A DNA stretch of 64,000 nt from an uncultured Collinsella sp. (GCA_958370785.1 CATXKN010000007.1:62001-126000); one strand, 5' to 3'. Positions 25,388 through 34,148 are shown, counted from the stretch's first letter. The notes: a model not told the origin generated them from the sequence alone. Translations and numbers: made by a program.

Positions 25388-27463
25388 ATGAGATTCTCGA
25401 TTATTAGCGAGATCCCTGGCAGGACCCGTCTTCAATTGGCGGGTCCTGTGCCAGAGAGCGATCTCGATGCACTTCTTAAGCTTGGCGGCGAAATCGACGG
25501 CGTGCGCAAAGTGCGCGTATATGGCCGTATTGGCCAGATGGCGCTCGAATATGACGAGCAGTGTCGTGCGAGCGTGCTCGACGCCTTGGGCGCACTCGAT
25601 GCTCAAGCCATCGCCGATGTCAAGACGGGTTACGTGATGCAACTCGAGCCGCGCAAGCACAAACTCGTTATGGATCTTGCCACGCTTGTCGGCGCCCACT
25701 ATGCGCGCCGATGGTTCTTGCCGACGCCTCTGCGTGCGGTGTTTGTCGTGGCCGGTTACATGACCTTTTTGCGCGCCGCTCTCCACGAGCTCTCGCAGCC
25801 GCGCCTGACCGTTCCCGTGCTCGACGCTTCGGCCATCGGTATCTCGTTTGTCAAACGTGATGTCGATACCGCGGGCCAGACGATGTTCCTGCTCAACGTG
25901 GGCGAGCTGCTCGAGGACTACACCCGCGCAATGAGCGAAAACGAGCTCATCAACTCGCTGCTCGATGTGCCCGACAAGGCGCAAAAGGTCGTCGGCGACA
26001 CCGAGGTGAGCGTTGCCGCCACCGAGCTTGAGCCCGGCGACTTGGTGGCCGTGCGCACCGGTATGTCTATCTGCATTGACGGCGTGGTCGAGCAGGGGAG
26101 CGCCATGGTCAACCAGGCGACCCTGACCGGCGAGCCGCTTGCCGTCGAGCGCAGCGCAGGCGACGATGTGTTTGCTGGGACTGTCGTCGAGGACGGCAGC
26201 ATCTTGGTGCGCGTGCGCGCCAACACGGCTCAGACCAAGCTGCGCTCGATCGTCTCGCTCGTGCAGGCGGCCGACTCGCTCAAGTCTGAGGGCCAGTCGC
26301 ACATGGAAGACCTCGCCAACAAGATCGTCCCGTGGAACTTCCTGCTCGCGGGCCTTGTCGCTCTCACCACGCGTAGCCTCATTAAGACCTCGGCGGCGCT
26401 GATGGTCGACTACTCGTGCGCACTCAAGCTCACGGGTTCCGTTGCCGTCATGACCGCTATGAGCGATGCTGCCAAGATGGGCGTGATGGTCAAGGGCGCC
26501 AAGTACTTTGAGTCGTTTGCCAAGGCCGATACCATTGTCTTTGACAAGACCGGCACGCTGACCGAGGCGCAGCCGCGCCTGGCTTGCGTGCTCACCACCG
26601 ATGGCTGGAGTGAGGACGAGGTCCTGCGCCTTTCCGCCTGCTTAGAGGAGCATTTTCCGCATCCGGTGGCGCGCGCTGTGGTCAATGCGGCACGCGAGCG
26701 CGAGCTCGAGCATCGCGAGCGCCACGCCGCCGTCGAGTACATCGTGGCACACGGCATCGCTTCGTCCATCGAAGGGCGTCGCGCCATCATCGGTTCGGCG
26801 CATTTTGTGTTTGAGGACGAGGGCGCACAGCTCGAATCCGACATCAAGGAGCGCATCGAGTCCCAGATGCAGGGCCTGTCGCCGCTGTACCTGGCGGTCG
26901 ACGGCACGGTCGTGGGCGTGCTCGGCATCGAGGATCCGCTCAAGCCCGGGGTCCGCGAGGCCATCGCCGACCTGCATGCGCTGGGCGTCAAGCACGTGGT
27001 CATGCTCACGGGCGACTCCGAGCGCACGGCCGAGCGCATTGCGCGAGAGGCAGGGGTCGACGAGTTTATGGCCGAGCTGCTGCCCGAGGACAAGTACGCT
27101 TATGTGGAGCGCATTAAGAGCGAGGGGCGCCACGTTGCCATGGTGGGCGACGGCGTCAACGATTCGCCGGCGCTCGGTTTGGCCGACGTAGGCCTGGCGA
27201 TGGGTGGCGGAAGCGACATCGCCAAGGAGGTCGCCGATATCATCCTGACCGATACAGATCTGGCCGCGATCGTGCGCCTGCGCCGCATGAGCCAGGGCCT
27301 CGTTGATCGTCTGACGAGCTCCTACTCTAAGGTGATGCTCACCAACTCGGCGCTCCTGGCACTGGGCATTACCGGCGCGATTACCCCGCAAGCGTCATCG
27401 CTGCTGCACAACGGCTCGACGATTGCGTACAGCTTGGGCAACGCGAAAGCGTATCTGCGTTAG
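25388..27463 (+). CDS. P1B-type metal ATPase with SCA motif (P1B-6, FezB-like)
   Basis: 691 residues. An N-terminal ferredoxin-like domain (1-75) begins ISEIPGRTRL and lacks the CxxC of copper or zinc pumps. Membrane helices follow. The actuator has LTGEP (246-250), the metal-site helix has DYSCALKL (SCA at 343-345 in place of CPC), and phosphorylation Asp386 is in DKTGT. HP (EEHFPHPVARAV) and GDGVNDSPAL are present. An SCA motif defines the P1B-6 group, which includes FezB of iron-storing ferrosomes, as I know the classification. The upstream small membrane protein and iron-type operators fit. No strong ribosome site is visible, so it may be coupled to the gene 18 bases upstream. Another transition metal remains possible. 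Confidence 0.85.
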   Translation: MRFSIISEIPGRTRLQLAGPVPESDLDALLKLGGEIDGVRKVRVYGRIGQMALEYDEQCRASVLDALGALDAQAIADVKTGYVMQLEPRKHKLVMDLATLVGAHYARRWFLPTPLRAVFVVAGYMTFLRAALHELSQPRLTVPVLDASAIGISFVKRDVDTAGQTMFLLNVGELLEDYTRAMSENELINSLLDVPDKAQKVVGDTEVSVAATELEPGDLVAVRTGMSICIDGVVEQGSAMVNQATLTGEPLAVERSAGDDVFAGTVVEDGSILVRVRANTAQTKLRSIVSLVQAADSLKSEGQSHMEDLANKIVPWNFLLAGLVALTTRSLIKTSAALMVDYSCALKLTGSVAVMTAMSDAAKMGVMVKGAKYFESFAKADTIVFDKTGTLTEAQPRLACVLTTDGWSEDEVLRLSACLEEHFPHPVARAVVNAARERELEHRERHAAVEYIVAHGIASSIEGRRAIIGSAHFVFEDEGAQLESDIKERIESQMQGLSPLYLAVDGTVVGVLGIEDPLKPGVREAIADLHALGVKHVVMLTGDSERTAERIAREAGVDEFMAELLPEDKYAYVERIKSEGRHVAMVGDGVNDSPALGLADVGLAMGGGSDIAKEVADIILTDTDLAAIVRLRRMSQGLVDRLTSSYSKVMLTNSALLALGITGAITPQASSLLHNGSTIAYSLGNAKAYLR

Positions 27464-27482
27464 CGTTTTTGCTTGAGTTTAT

Positions 27483-27530
27483 GGCCTGCATTCGGGCGGT
27501 ACCGCAACCGCCAGGGTGCAGGCCTTTTTA
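27483..27530. terminator. Terminator after the P-type ATPase gene
   Basis: GGCCTGCA (27483-27490) / TGCAGGCC (27517-27524) with an inner GGCGG/CCGCC stem, followed by TTTTTA. It lies between convergent genes. Confidence 0.85.
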
Positions 27531-27962
27531 GGCAAGTGCAGCTTTGATGGCGGGGACTTCTGCGAGCTGCTCGGCTGCCTTTTCGTCGGAGCTGTCGAGT
27601 GCTGCCAGGCTGCGGTAGACCCACTCGTTGACCTGGGTGTTCTTGACGCCTGCGGTCTGCATAAGGGCGCCTACCTCGCGGATTGCTGCGAGCAGATCGG
27701 CCTTGGGGCCCACGAACTCGACCGTGAGGTCGTGGTAGGCGGTCACTCCGCGGTTCTCACTCACATGGTCGATAAAGCCCTCGACGGTCTCAAGCTGCTG
27801 GGCGAGAGCCGCATCATCGTCAGCGTCCAGCGCGACGAGTGCGTTCGATACCGTGAGGGCGGGATGTCCGCAGGGGACAAAGCCCTTGATGACATCCATA
27901 GCTTCGGTAATGGTTGAGCCCAGGCCTACGAGGGCATTGACGAGTTGCTGCTTGGTATCCAT
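27528..27962 (-). CDS. Uncharacterised small helical protein
   Basis: 144 residues, start ATG preceded by AAAGGA on the minus strand. It is predicted mostly helical and acidic, with no membrane segment and a single Cys (FVPCGHPAL). Repeats of Ala/Leu/Asp suggest a soluble helical bundle. I do not recognise the family. It is monocistronic and converges on the P-type ATPase. The end of the gene overlaps the T-run of the shared terminator. Confidence 0.75.
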   Translation of the reverse strand: MDTKQQLVNALVGLGSTITEAMDVIKGFVPCGHPALTVSNALVALDADDDAALAQQLETVEGFIDHVSENRGVTAYHDLTVEFVGPKADLLAAIREVGALMQTAGVKNTQVNEWVYRSLAALDSSDEKAAEQLAEVPAIKAALA

Positions 27963-28199
27963 AACGGTCCTTTCGACGGGTCAATTGTGCTTGGCGAAAA
28001 TATACGTGACGCGATCGGTAGCAAAAGTGCGAAGTGCAGCGCACATTGGGGTCTTCACAGCTCGTGCATAGAACAGCTGTCCGCTTTCAGAACGTGGTAA
28101 GATAACACTCCGCAAGCGGGGCTCGCCCCGTATGTTCTTTGAAAAGTCGACGGGTGTCGGGCACTCGTGCCCAATACCATCCAGACTTTCCCGACATTC

Positions 28200-28563
28200 G
28201 GGGGCGACTGGTTTCGACACGATAGCTCTGAGAGAGGAAGCAAGCCGAGGTCTCCTCGCCTCGTTAAACAGGGGTACCGTCAAATTGAATTGACAACAAC
28301 TCTTCTTTTGAGCCTATGGCTCTCGCTGCTTAGTTTATAGCGGCGCGTCAACCCGGTGATTTCCCCGACACCGGCGCGACGTCATTTTAGGGGAATGCTC
28401 CTGCGCACGTAATCGGTATGGCGCAGGCTAAGACCGAACCGATTAGGACGCCGCGAGCGTGTCGCTGCGCGCAAAGCGTCCGAGACAAAACCAGCGACTG
28501 AGCTTGGAGATGCCAATCAGGGGGCTTTCGTGGACCGGAGTTCGATTCTCCGCGCCTCCACCA
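28200..28563 (+). ncRNA. ssrA: tmRNA (trans-translation RNA)
   Basis: The 5' GGGGGCG (28200-28206) pairs with CGCCTCC (28553-28559) before ACCA, forming the tRNA-like acceptor. GACTGGTTTCGACA is the conserved D-region text, and GGAGTTCGATTCTCC forms the T arm. The tag reading frame runs from GAC at 28292 to TAG at 28331-28333 and encodes DNNSSFEPMALAA, with the ALAA degradation end. The RNA rescues stalled ribosomes together with SmpB. A strong terminator follows. Copies of its 3' end occur inverted at 28622 and 28835. Confidence 0.96.
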
Positions 28564-28573
28564 ACAGTTACAG

Positions 28574-28606
28574 GCAGGTAGAGAAGTGTCTCTACCTGCT
28601 TTTTTA
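28574..28606 (+). terminator. ssrA terminator
   Basis: 11-bp perfect stem GCAGGTAGAGA (28574-28584) / TCTCTACCTGC (28589-28599), loop AGTG, then seven T. Confidence 0.93.
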
Positions 28607-28621
28607 TTACATATAGATACC

Positions 28622-28880
28622 GCGGAGAATCGAACTCTATGCAGGGCGCGGGCGTAAAGAAAACGCGTCAGCGTTTTTAGCCCGCGGGCGAGGACGCCGG
28701 CAGGCGGCCGAAGCCGGTGCGTATTTGCGAAGCAAATACGCGGATTCTCCGCGCAAAGCCCCAGCCCAAAACAGATGTGCTGCCGACGGCATTTCTGCCA
28801 ACTATGCCCCCGCACCAACGGATCCCCCCCACCCGCGGAGAATCGAACTCTGTGCAGGGCGCGAGCGTTAGGAAAACGCT
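28622..28880. repeat. Inverted partial copies of the ssrA 3' end
   Basis: CGCGGAGAATCGAACTC, the reverse complement of the tmRNA 3' segment, occurs at about 28623-28639 and 28835-28852. In both cases it is followed by a related GTGCAGGGCGCG-type stretch and AAAACGC. A shorter GCGGATTCTCCGCGC lies at 28738. No gene is supported between them. This looks like decayed duplication or integration-site debris. Confidence 0.65.
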
Positions 28881-28895
28881 ACGGCAACGCAGGGT

Positions 28896-29093
28896 GGGAC
28901 GCGCTTCCCAATGGCGGCCCAGGCGGAAAGCGCGTCCCGGAATCCGCACTCAGACTGGGACGTAGTTTCCGGATGACACATCAAGCGGAAACTGCGTCCC
29001 GGAATTCTCATTCGGAATGGGATGCAATTTCCAAATGAATGGTTAGCGGAAAGTTCATCCCGGAATCCCGCCTCAAACTGGGACGCACTTTCT
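28896..29093. repeat. Tandem array of hairpins, 61-62-bp period
   Basis: Three complete units and one half unit start at 28896, 28957, 29019 and 29080. Each has a left arm of the type GGGACGTAGTTTCC, a 15-16-nt loop and a right arm GGAAACTGCGTCCC. An 18-nt linker beginning GGAATYC separates units. Arms differ between units but still pair (12-13 of 14). The array ends about 90 bases before the patatin gene. Confidence 0.75.
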
Positions 29094-29180
29094 GTCCCAT
29101 CTCCTCAACTCCAAAACCTATGCACCCTCCATTCCAAAACTGGGTAGAAGAAGGCCAAAACGCAACGGCAGGAGGTCAAT

Positions 29181-30059
29181 ATGACTGCAGAAGATAAGGC
29201 AAAGAACGCCGGCAAGGTCGCGCTCGTTTTGGAGGGCGGCAGCTTCCGCGGGCAGTTTACCGCGGGCGTGCTCGACGTCCTCATGGAGGCTGGCGTCGAG
29301 ATTCCGGCTGTCTACGGTGTATCGGCCGGCGCCCTCAACGGCGTGAACTACAAGTCGCACCAGATCGGCCGTGCCAACCGCATCAACCTGGCTTTCTGCA
29401 ACGACAGCCGCTTCATGGGCGCCGCATCGTTTGCGTCCACGGGCTCTATTGTGGGTTACGACTTTATTTTCAACGATGTCCAGGACCGCCTGGACCCCTT
29501 TGACAACGAGACGTTCGACGCGAGCCCCATCGAGATGTACGCCGTCGCGACGGACATGCTCTTTGGAACTGCCGCGTGCCTGCCGGTCAAAAGCGCCGTA
29601 CTTGACCTCGACGCCGTGCGCGCATCGACGTCGCTGCCGCTGGTGACGCCGCCGGTCGAGATCGATGGGCACAAATACGTCGACGGCGGCGTAGCCGATT
29701 CGGTCCCCATCGAGCACGTGCTGGAGGAGGCGGGCTTCGATCGCGCAGTTGTCATTGTCACGCAGGACCGCTCGTACGAGAAAAAGCCCTACGAGTTTAT
29801 GCCAGCCGCACGCGCTCGCTATGCCGACTACCCCTACCTGCTCGAGGCTATCGAGACGCGCCACGACCGCTACAACATCCAGCGCATGCATCTGTGGAAG
29901 TATGAGCGCGAGGGTCGCGCGCTGGTCGTTGCTCCGCAAAAGCCGGTCGAGGTCGGCCACGTTGAGCACGATCCGGCAAAGCTGCTCGACCTGTATATTC
30001 AGGGCCGCCAGGAGGCAAAGCGTCTATTGAGTGATATCGAGGCATTTGTCGAGCGCTAG
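29181..30059 (+). CDS. Patatin-like phospholipase
   Basis: 292 residues. It contains oxyanion-hole GGSFRG (19-24), nucleophile S48 in GVSAG and catalytic Asp168 in DGG, the complete Ser-Asp dyad of patatins. Members deacylate membrane phospholipids or lysolipids. This single-domain form resembles YjjU/RssA-like bacterial patatins (PNPLA 6/7-like C-terminus). No signal peptide is seen, so it should be cytoplasmic or membrane-peripheral. AGGAGG precedes the ATG. It is monocistronic. Confidence 0.92.
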   Translation: MTAEDKAKNAGKVALVLEGGSFRGQFTAGVLDVLMEAGVEIPAVYGVSAGALNGVNYKSHQIGRANRINLAFCNDSRFMGAASFASTGSIVGYDFIFNDVQDRLDPFDNETFDASPIEMYAVATDMLFGTAACLPVKSAVLDLDAVRASTSLPLVTPPVEIDGHKYVDGGVADSVPIEHVLEEAGFDRAVVIVTQDRSYEKKPYEFMPAARARYADYPYLLEAIETRHDRYNIQRMHLWKYEREGRALVVAPQKPVEVGHVEHDPAKLLDLYIQGRQEAKRLLSDIEAFVER

Positions 30060-30122
30060 TGTCGCAACGTCATGACCCATGGACGACATGTGCAGAAACT
30101 CTGGTCGGAGCCAAAATACCTG

Positions 30123-30150
30123 TTGACTCGGGCGGCGAGCGGGGTAATAT
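30123..30150 (+). promoter_or_regulatory. Promoter of rplM-rpsI
   Basis: TTGACT (30123-30128) and TAATAT (30145-30150), 16-bp spacer, leaving a leader of about 60 bases. Confidence 0.75.
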
Positions 30151-30216
30151 GGACGGGTTACTTGCAGAGCCCCGTGAATCTCTGTAACAACACGTACTGT
30201 ACATGGAGGAGTCTAA

Positions 30217-30660
30217 GTGATTTCGAAATCGACTCACTACGCCAAGCAGGGCGAGGTCCAGCGCAACTGGGTTCTCGTCGACGCCGATGGTGCTGTCCTG
30301 GGCCGTCTTGCCACCCAGATCGCAATGATCCTGCGCGGTAAGAACAAGCCCCAGTTCACGCCCAACAGCGACTGCGGCGACTTCGTTGTCGTCATCAACG
30401 CCGATAAGGTCCAGCTTACCGGTAACAAGGCCGACACGAAGACCTATTATCGCCACAGCGGCTACAACGGCGGCCTCAAGGCTGAGAGCTTCCGCCAGGC
30501 TATGGAGAAGCACCCGGAGAAGGTCATCGAGCGCGCCGTTCGCGGCATGCTGCCCAAGACCACCCTCGGCCGTGCCCAGATGACCAAGCTTAAGGTCTAC
30601 GCTGGTGCCGAGCATCCGCACGCTGCCCAGAACCCCACGAAGATTGAGCTGGAGGCTTAA
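30217..30660 (+). CDS. rplM: 50S ribosomal protein L13
   Basis: 147 residues. It shows typical L13 text WVLVDADGAVLGRLAT, the NADKVQLTGNK segment and the GMLPKTTLGR motif near the C-terminus. It binds 23S rRNA early in large-subunit assembly. The start is GTG at 30217 with GGAGGA six bases upstream. It is co-transcribed with rpsI, two bases downstream, as is near universal. Confidence 0.98.
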   Translation: MISKSTHYAKQGEVQRNWVLVDADGAVLGRLATQIAMILRGKNKPQFTPNSDCGDFVVVINADKVQLTGNKADTKTYYRHSGYNGGLKAESFRQAMEKHPEKVIERAVRGMLPKTTLGRAQMTKLKVYAGAEHPHAAQNPTKIELEA

Positions 30661-30662
30661 AG

Positions 30663-31058
<396 letters not shown>

Positions 31059-31090
31059 GGTTTTATCTCCTTACGAGATACAATGTACAA

Positions 31091-31132
31091 GCGGGGCCTG
31101 CCGATTGCTCGGCGGGTCCCGCTTTTCTTTTT
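31091..31132 (+). terminator. Terminator of rplM-rpsI
   Basis: 14-bp stem GCGGGGCCTGCCGA (31091-31104) / TCGGCGGGTCCCGC (31109-31122), followed by TTTTCTTTTT. Confidence 0.92.
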
Positions 31133-31181
31133 CGACTAGGGTGGGCGACTGCGTTTTGCCCACTTGGGAAGGAGCGATCCT

Positions 31182-32519
31182 ATGCCCCAGAACATCTTCG
31201 GTACCGATGGCGTCCGTGGCGTCGCCAACGCCGACCTCTCGTGCGACCTCGCGTTTCGCCTGGGCCGCGCGGCGACCAAGTTCCTCGGCCCGGATATCTG
31301 CATCGGCCGCGACACGCGTCTTTCGGGCACCATGCTCGAGAGCGCGCTGACCGCCGGCATCATGGCCGAGGGCGGCCGTCCGCACTGCTGCGGCGTTATC
31401 CCTACGCCGGCCGTGGCGCTGCTCACCGTCCAAAACGAGCTCGATGGCGGCATCGTCATTTCTGCTTCGCATAATCCGCCGGAGTTCAACGGCATCAAGT
31501 TCTTTAGCCGCAAGGGCATGAAGCTTCCCGACGCGGTTGAGGAAGAGATCAGCGCCTGGGTCATGTCCGAGGAGGCCATGGCTGCCGACACGCTGCCGAC
31601 CGGCGCCGGTGTGGGTCACATCATCAAGATGAAGGACGCCCGCAAGGCATATGTCGATCATGCCATCAGCACGCTCGACGGCCTTAAGCTCGACGGCCTG
31701 GTTGTTGCCGTCGACTGCGGTCACGGTGCTTCCTGCCAGACCACGCCCGCCGCGCTGCAGCGCCTGGGCGCCACGGTCCATGCCATCAACACCGATTACT
31801 GCGGCACTGACATTAACGTTGAGTGTGGCTCCACGCACCTTGAGCCCCTGCGCGAGCTCGTGCTGCGCACCCACGCCGATATCGGCCTTGCCCACGACGG
31901 CGACGCCGATCGCGTGCTGTTCGTGGACAGCGAGGGCAACGAGATTGATGGCGACTACATCCTGGCTATCTGCGGCTCCGACCTTGCTGCTCGCGGCAAG
32001 CTCGCCAACTCCGAGATCGTCTCGACCGTCATGTGCAACCTGGGCTTCTCCATCGCAATGAAGGAGCAGGGCTTTGAGATGGTCCAGACCGCCGTGGGCG
32101 ACCGCTATGTTCTTGAGCGCATGCTCGAGGACGGTGCTGTTATCGGTGGCGAGCAGTCCGGTCACATCATCTTCCTGGAGCACAACACCACCGGCGACGG
32201 TCTGGTGACGGCTCTGCAGCTGCTGGCCGTGCTCAAGCGCACCGGCCGCACCCTTACCGACCTTGCCGGCATCATGAAGAAGTACCCGCAGGTGCTCGTC
32301 AACGTGCATTCGGACAACAAGGCCGGCCTGGACGATTGCCAGCCCATTTGGGACGCCGTCGCTGCCGCCGAGAAGGAGCTTAACGGTCGCGGCCGCATCT
32401 TGGTGCGCCCGAGCGGTACCGAGCCGCTGGTTCGCGTTATGGCCGAGGCGGAGACGCATGAGCTGACCCAGCGCGTTGTTGACGATATCGTCGAGGTTGT
32501 CAAGCGCGAACTTCCCTAA
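31182..32519 (+). CDS. glmM: Phosphoglucosamine mutase
   Basis: 445 residues. It interconverts glucosamine-6-phosphate and glucosamine-1-phosphate for peptidoglycan precursor synthesis. Present are FGTDGVRG, phosphoserine S96 in SASHNP, Mg-binding DGDADR (about 239) and the phosphate-binding RPSGTEP near the C-terminus. The ATG at 31182 is chosen for GGAAGGAG; an in-frame ATG 18 bases upstream is poor. A PTS EIIA and nagB follow in the same direction, grouping amino-sugar functions. Confidence 0.95.
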   Translation: MPQNIFGTDGVRGVANADLSCDLAFRLGRAATKFLGPDICIGRDTRLSGTMLESALTAGIMAEGGRPHCCGVIPTPAVALLTVQNELDGGIVISASHNPPEFNGIKFFSRKGMKLPDAVEEEISAWVMSEEAMAADTLPTGAGVGHIIKMKDARKAYVDHAISTLDGLKLDGLVVAVDCGHGASCQTTPAALQRLGATVHAINTDYCGTDINVECGSTHLEPLRELVLRTHADIGLAHDGDADRVLFVDSEGNEIDGDYILAICGSDLAARGKLANSEIVSTVMCNLGFSIAMKEQGFEMVQTAVGDRYVLERMLEDGAVIGGEQSGHIIFLEHNTTGDGLVTALQLLAVLKRTGRTLTDLAGIMKKYPQVLVNVHSDNKAGLDDCQPIWDAVAAAEKELNGRGRILVRPSGTEPLVRVMAEAETHELTQRVVDDIVEVVKRELP

Positions 32520-32590
32520 TGGCCAAAAACGGGTGCCAAGTGGTAAACTGACAAGGTTATTTTGATTGATTGGTATGTCCGAGGGGGAGC

Positions 32591-33088
32591 ATGTTCACTA
32601 AAGTCCTAAGGTCTTTTGGTATGCGTGGTCGAGTCCTTACGCTGGATGCTCCCATCTCGGGCGATGTCATTCCGTTGTCCGAGGTCAATGACCAGACGTT
32701 TGCCACCGGCCTTTTGGGCCAGGGCGTGGCGATTCAGCCTACTGGCACGCGCGTGATTGCGCCGGCAGACGCCAAGGTCGAGGCCATTTTTCCCACTGGG
32801 CACGCCGTTGCGCTCAACACGGTCGATGGCCTAGACGTGCTCATCCACGTTGGTTTGGACACTGTTCAGCTTGAGGGCAAGCACTTTACCGTGCATGCGC
32901 AAGTGGGCGACATCGTCCATAAGGGCGATGTGCTCATAGAGTTCGATCGCGAGGCAATCGCTGCCGAGGGCTACGATGTGACGGTTCCTATCTTGGTGTG
33001 CAACTCCGTTGAGTTCTCGAGCATCAAGGGCTCTATTGGCGAGCATGTCGAGGAGATGGACCAACTCATCGTCGCTCGCGAGCGCTAG
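32591..33088 (+). CDS. PTS glucose-type EIIA component
   Basis: 165 residues, a stand-alone EIIA of the glucose family. H86 in DVLIHVGLDT is the phosphorylated His and H71 (PTGHAV) the second conserved one. It passes phosphate from HPr to a sugar-specific EIIB and may regulate carbon use. GAGGGGGAG precedes the ATG at 32591. No permease is adjacent. The PTS permease at 62758 is of the alpha-glucoside/glucose superfamily and may lack its own EIIA, so this protein could serve it; that is inference. Confidence 0.92.
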   Translation: MFTKVLRSFGMRGRVLTLDAPISGDVIPLSEVNDQTFATGLLGQGVAIQPTGTRVIAPADAKVEAIFPTGHAVALNTVDGLDVLIHVGLDTVQLEGKHFTVHAQVGDIVHKGDVLIEFDREAIAAEGYDVTVPILVCNSVEFSSIKGSIGEHVEEMDQLIVARER

Positions 33089-33128
33089 TGAGCGCGCTCG
33101 GCCTTTAGCCTACAATTCAAACACGTTT

Positions 33129-33359
33129 ACGGAGGGCGCCCTTGAAAGAGGGCGCCCTCCGTGGCAAGATGGGATTTGTCCGAAGCTAAACGGCTTTGGG
33201 TCACCGTGGACGGGCAGGGGCCTCGACGCGGCTAGACACGAGACACATACATTACGCGACCTCGCCCTGGTGGCCGCACACGTTGGTTGCGGCCGACGCG
33301 GGCCGCGGGCAAGTGCTTGTAAGGGAGCCTTGCCTCTCTTGTACGAGAAAGGACGCGTA
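33129..33359 (+). promoter_or_regulatory. Leader region of nagB with strong hairpin
   Basis: About 230 bases without a gene. A 14-bp stem ACGGAGGGCGCCCT (33129-33142) / AGGGCGCCCTCCGT (33149-33162) lacks a T-run. A GC-rich stretch then carries several small complementary segments up to GAAAGGA before nagB. It may be a structured leader or may simply hold the crr terminator and the nagB promoter. No known riboswitch motif was recognised. Confidence 0.35.
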
Positions 33360-34088
33360 ATGAAGATCATTAAAGCTAAAGACTACGAGGATATGAGCCG
33401 CAAGGCCGCCAATATCATCTCGGCCCAGGTTATCCTCAAACCCGATTGCGTGCTGGGTCTTGCCACCGGCTCCACCCCGATTGGCGCCTACAAGCAGCTC
33501 GCCGCTTGGTACGAGAAGGGTGACGTCGACTTTGCCGAGGTCAGCACCTACAACCTCGACGAGTATCGTGGTCTTTCGCACGACGATCCCCAGAGCTACC
33601 ACTACTTTATGCGTGAGAACTTCTTCGATCACATCAACATCGACCTGAACAACACGCATGTGCCCGATGGCTCCAATCCCGACGCTGCCGGTGCCTGCTC
33701 TGAGTACGACAAGATCGTCGCTGCTGCCGGTTACCCCGATCTGCAGCTGCTCGGCATCGGTAACAACGGTCACATTGGCTTCAACGAGCCCGATGACCAC
33801 TTCTCCAAGGGTACGCACTGCGTCGACCTCACTGAGAGCACCATTCAGGCCAACAGCCGCCTGTTCGACAGCATCGACGACGTGCCCCGTCAGGCCTACA
33901 CCGTGGGTACCCAGACCATCATGTATGCCCGCATGATCCTGGTTGTCGCCAACGGCGAGGCCAAGGCACAGGCCGTGCATGACATGTGCTATGGTCCGGT
34001 TACCCCCGAGTGCCCTGCCTCGATCCTGCAACTGCACACCAACTGCGTTGTCGTTGCCGACGAGGCCGCCCTTTCGCTCTGCAAGTAG
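33360..34088 (+). CDS. nagB: Glucosamine-6-phosphate deaminase
   Basis: 242 residues, the length of the short Gram-positive NagB type. It converts glucosamine-6-phosphate to fructose-6-phosphate and ammonia. LATGSTPIGAY binds phosphate, NLDEYRG carries the catalytic Asp, and GIGNNGHIGFNEP carries the ring-opening His. It starts with ATG at 33360 after GAAAGGA, not at the earlier in-frame ATG, because MKIIKAKDYEDMS is the usual NagB start. It is metabolically opposite to glmM upstream. Confidence 0.96.
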   Translation: MKIIKAKDYEDMSRKAANIISAQVILKPDCVLGLATGSTPIGAYKQLAAWYEKGDVDFAEVSTYNLDEYRGLSHDDPQSYHYFMRENFFDHINIDLNNTHVPDGSNPDAAGACSEYDKIVAAAGYPDLQLLGIGNNGHIGFNEPDDHFSKGTHCVDLTESTIQANSRLFDSIDDVPRQAYTVGTQTIMYARMILVVANGEAKAQAVHDMCYGPVTPECPASILQLHTNCVVVADEAALSLCK

Positions 34089-34122
34089 CGAAAGCCTATC
34101 ACCTCGACATAGCTTTGCCGAA

Positions 34123-34148
34123 GGCCTCCGCTTTGCGGGGGCCTTTTT
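34123..34148 (+). terminator. Terminator of nagB
   Basis: GGCCTCCGC (34123-34131) / GCGGGGGCC (34135-34143), loop TTT, then TTTTT. Confidence 0.88.

Noticed and set aside
25064..26302. 412-codon minus-strand frame opposite the P-type ATPase
   Set aside because: The plus-strand product has complete P-type ATPase motifs; the minus frame has none.
28387..28818. Open frame on the minus strand across ssrA and its downstream repeats
   Set aside because: It overlaps the tmRNA gene and the inverted repeats, has no ribosome site and reads as low-complexity basic text typical of tRNA-like DNA translated by chance.
28896..29093. Possible CRISPR array
   Set aside because: The period is regular, but the repeated parts are imperfect hairpin arms that co-vary. 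The intervening loops are only 15-16 nt and no cas genes are present.
33129..33359. glmS-type ribozyme, SRP RNA or RNase P RNA
   Set aside because: None of the conserved core motifs of these RNAs could be found in the nagB leader.
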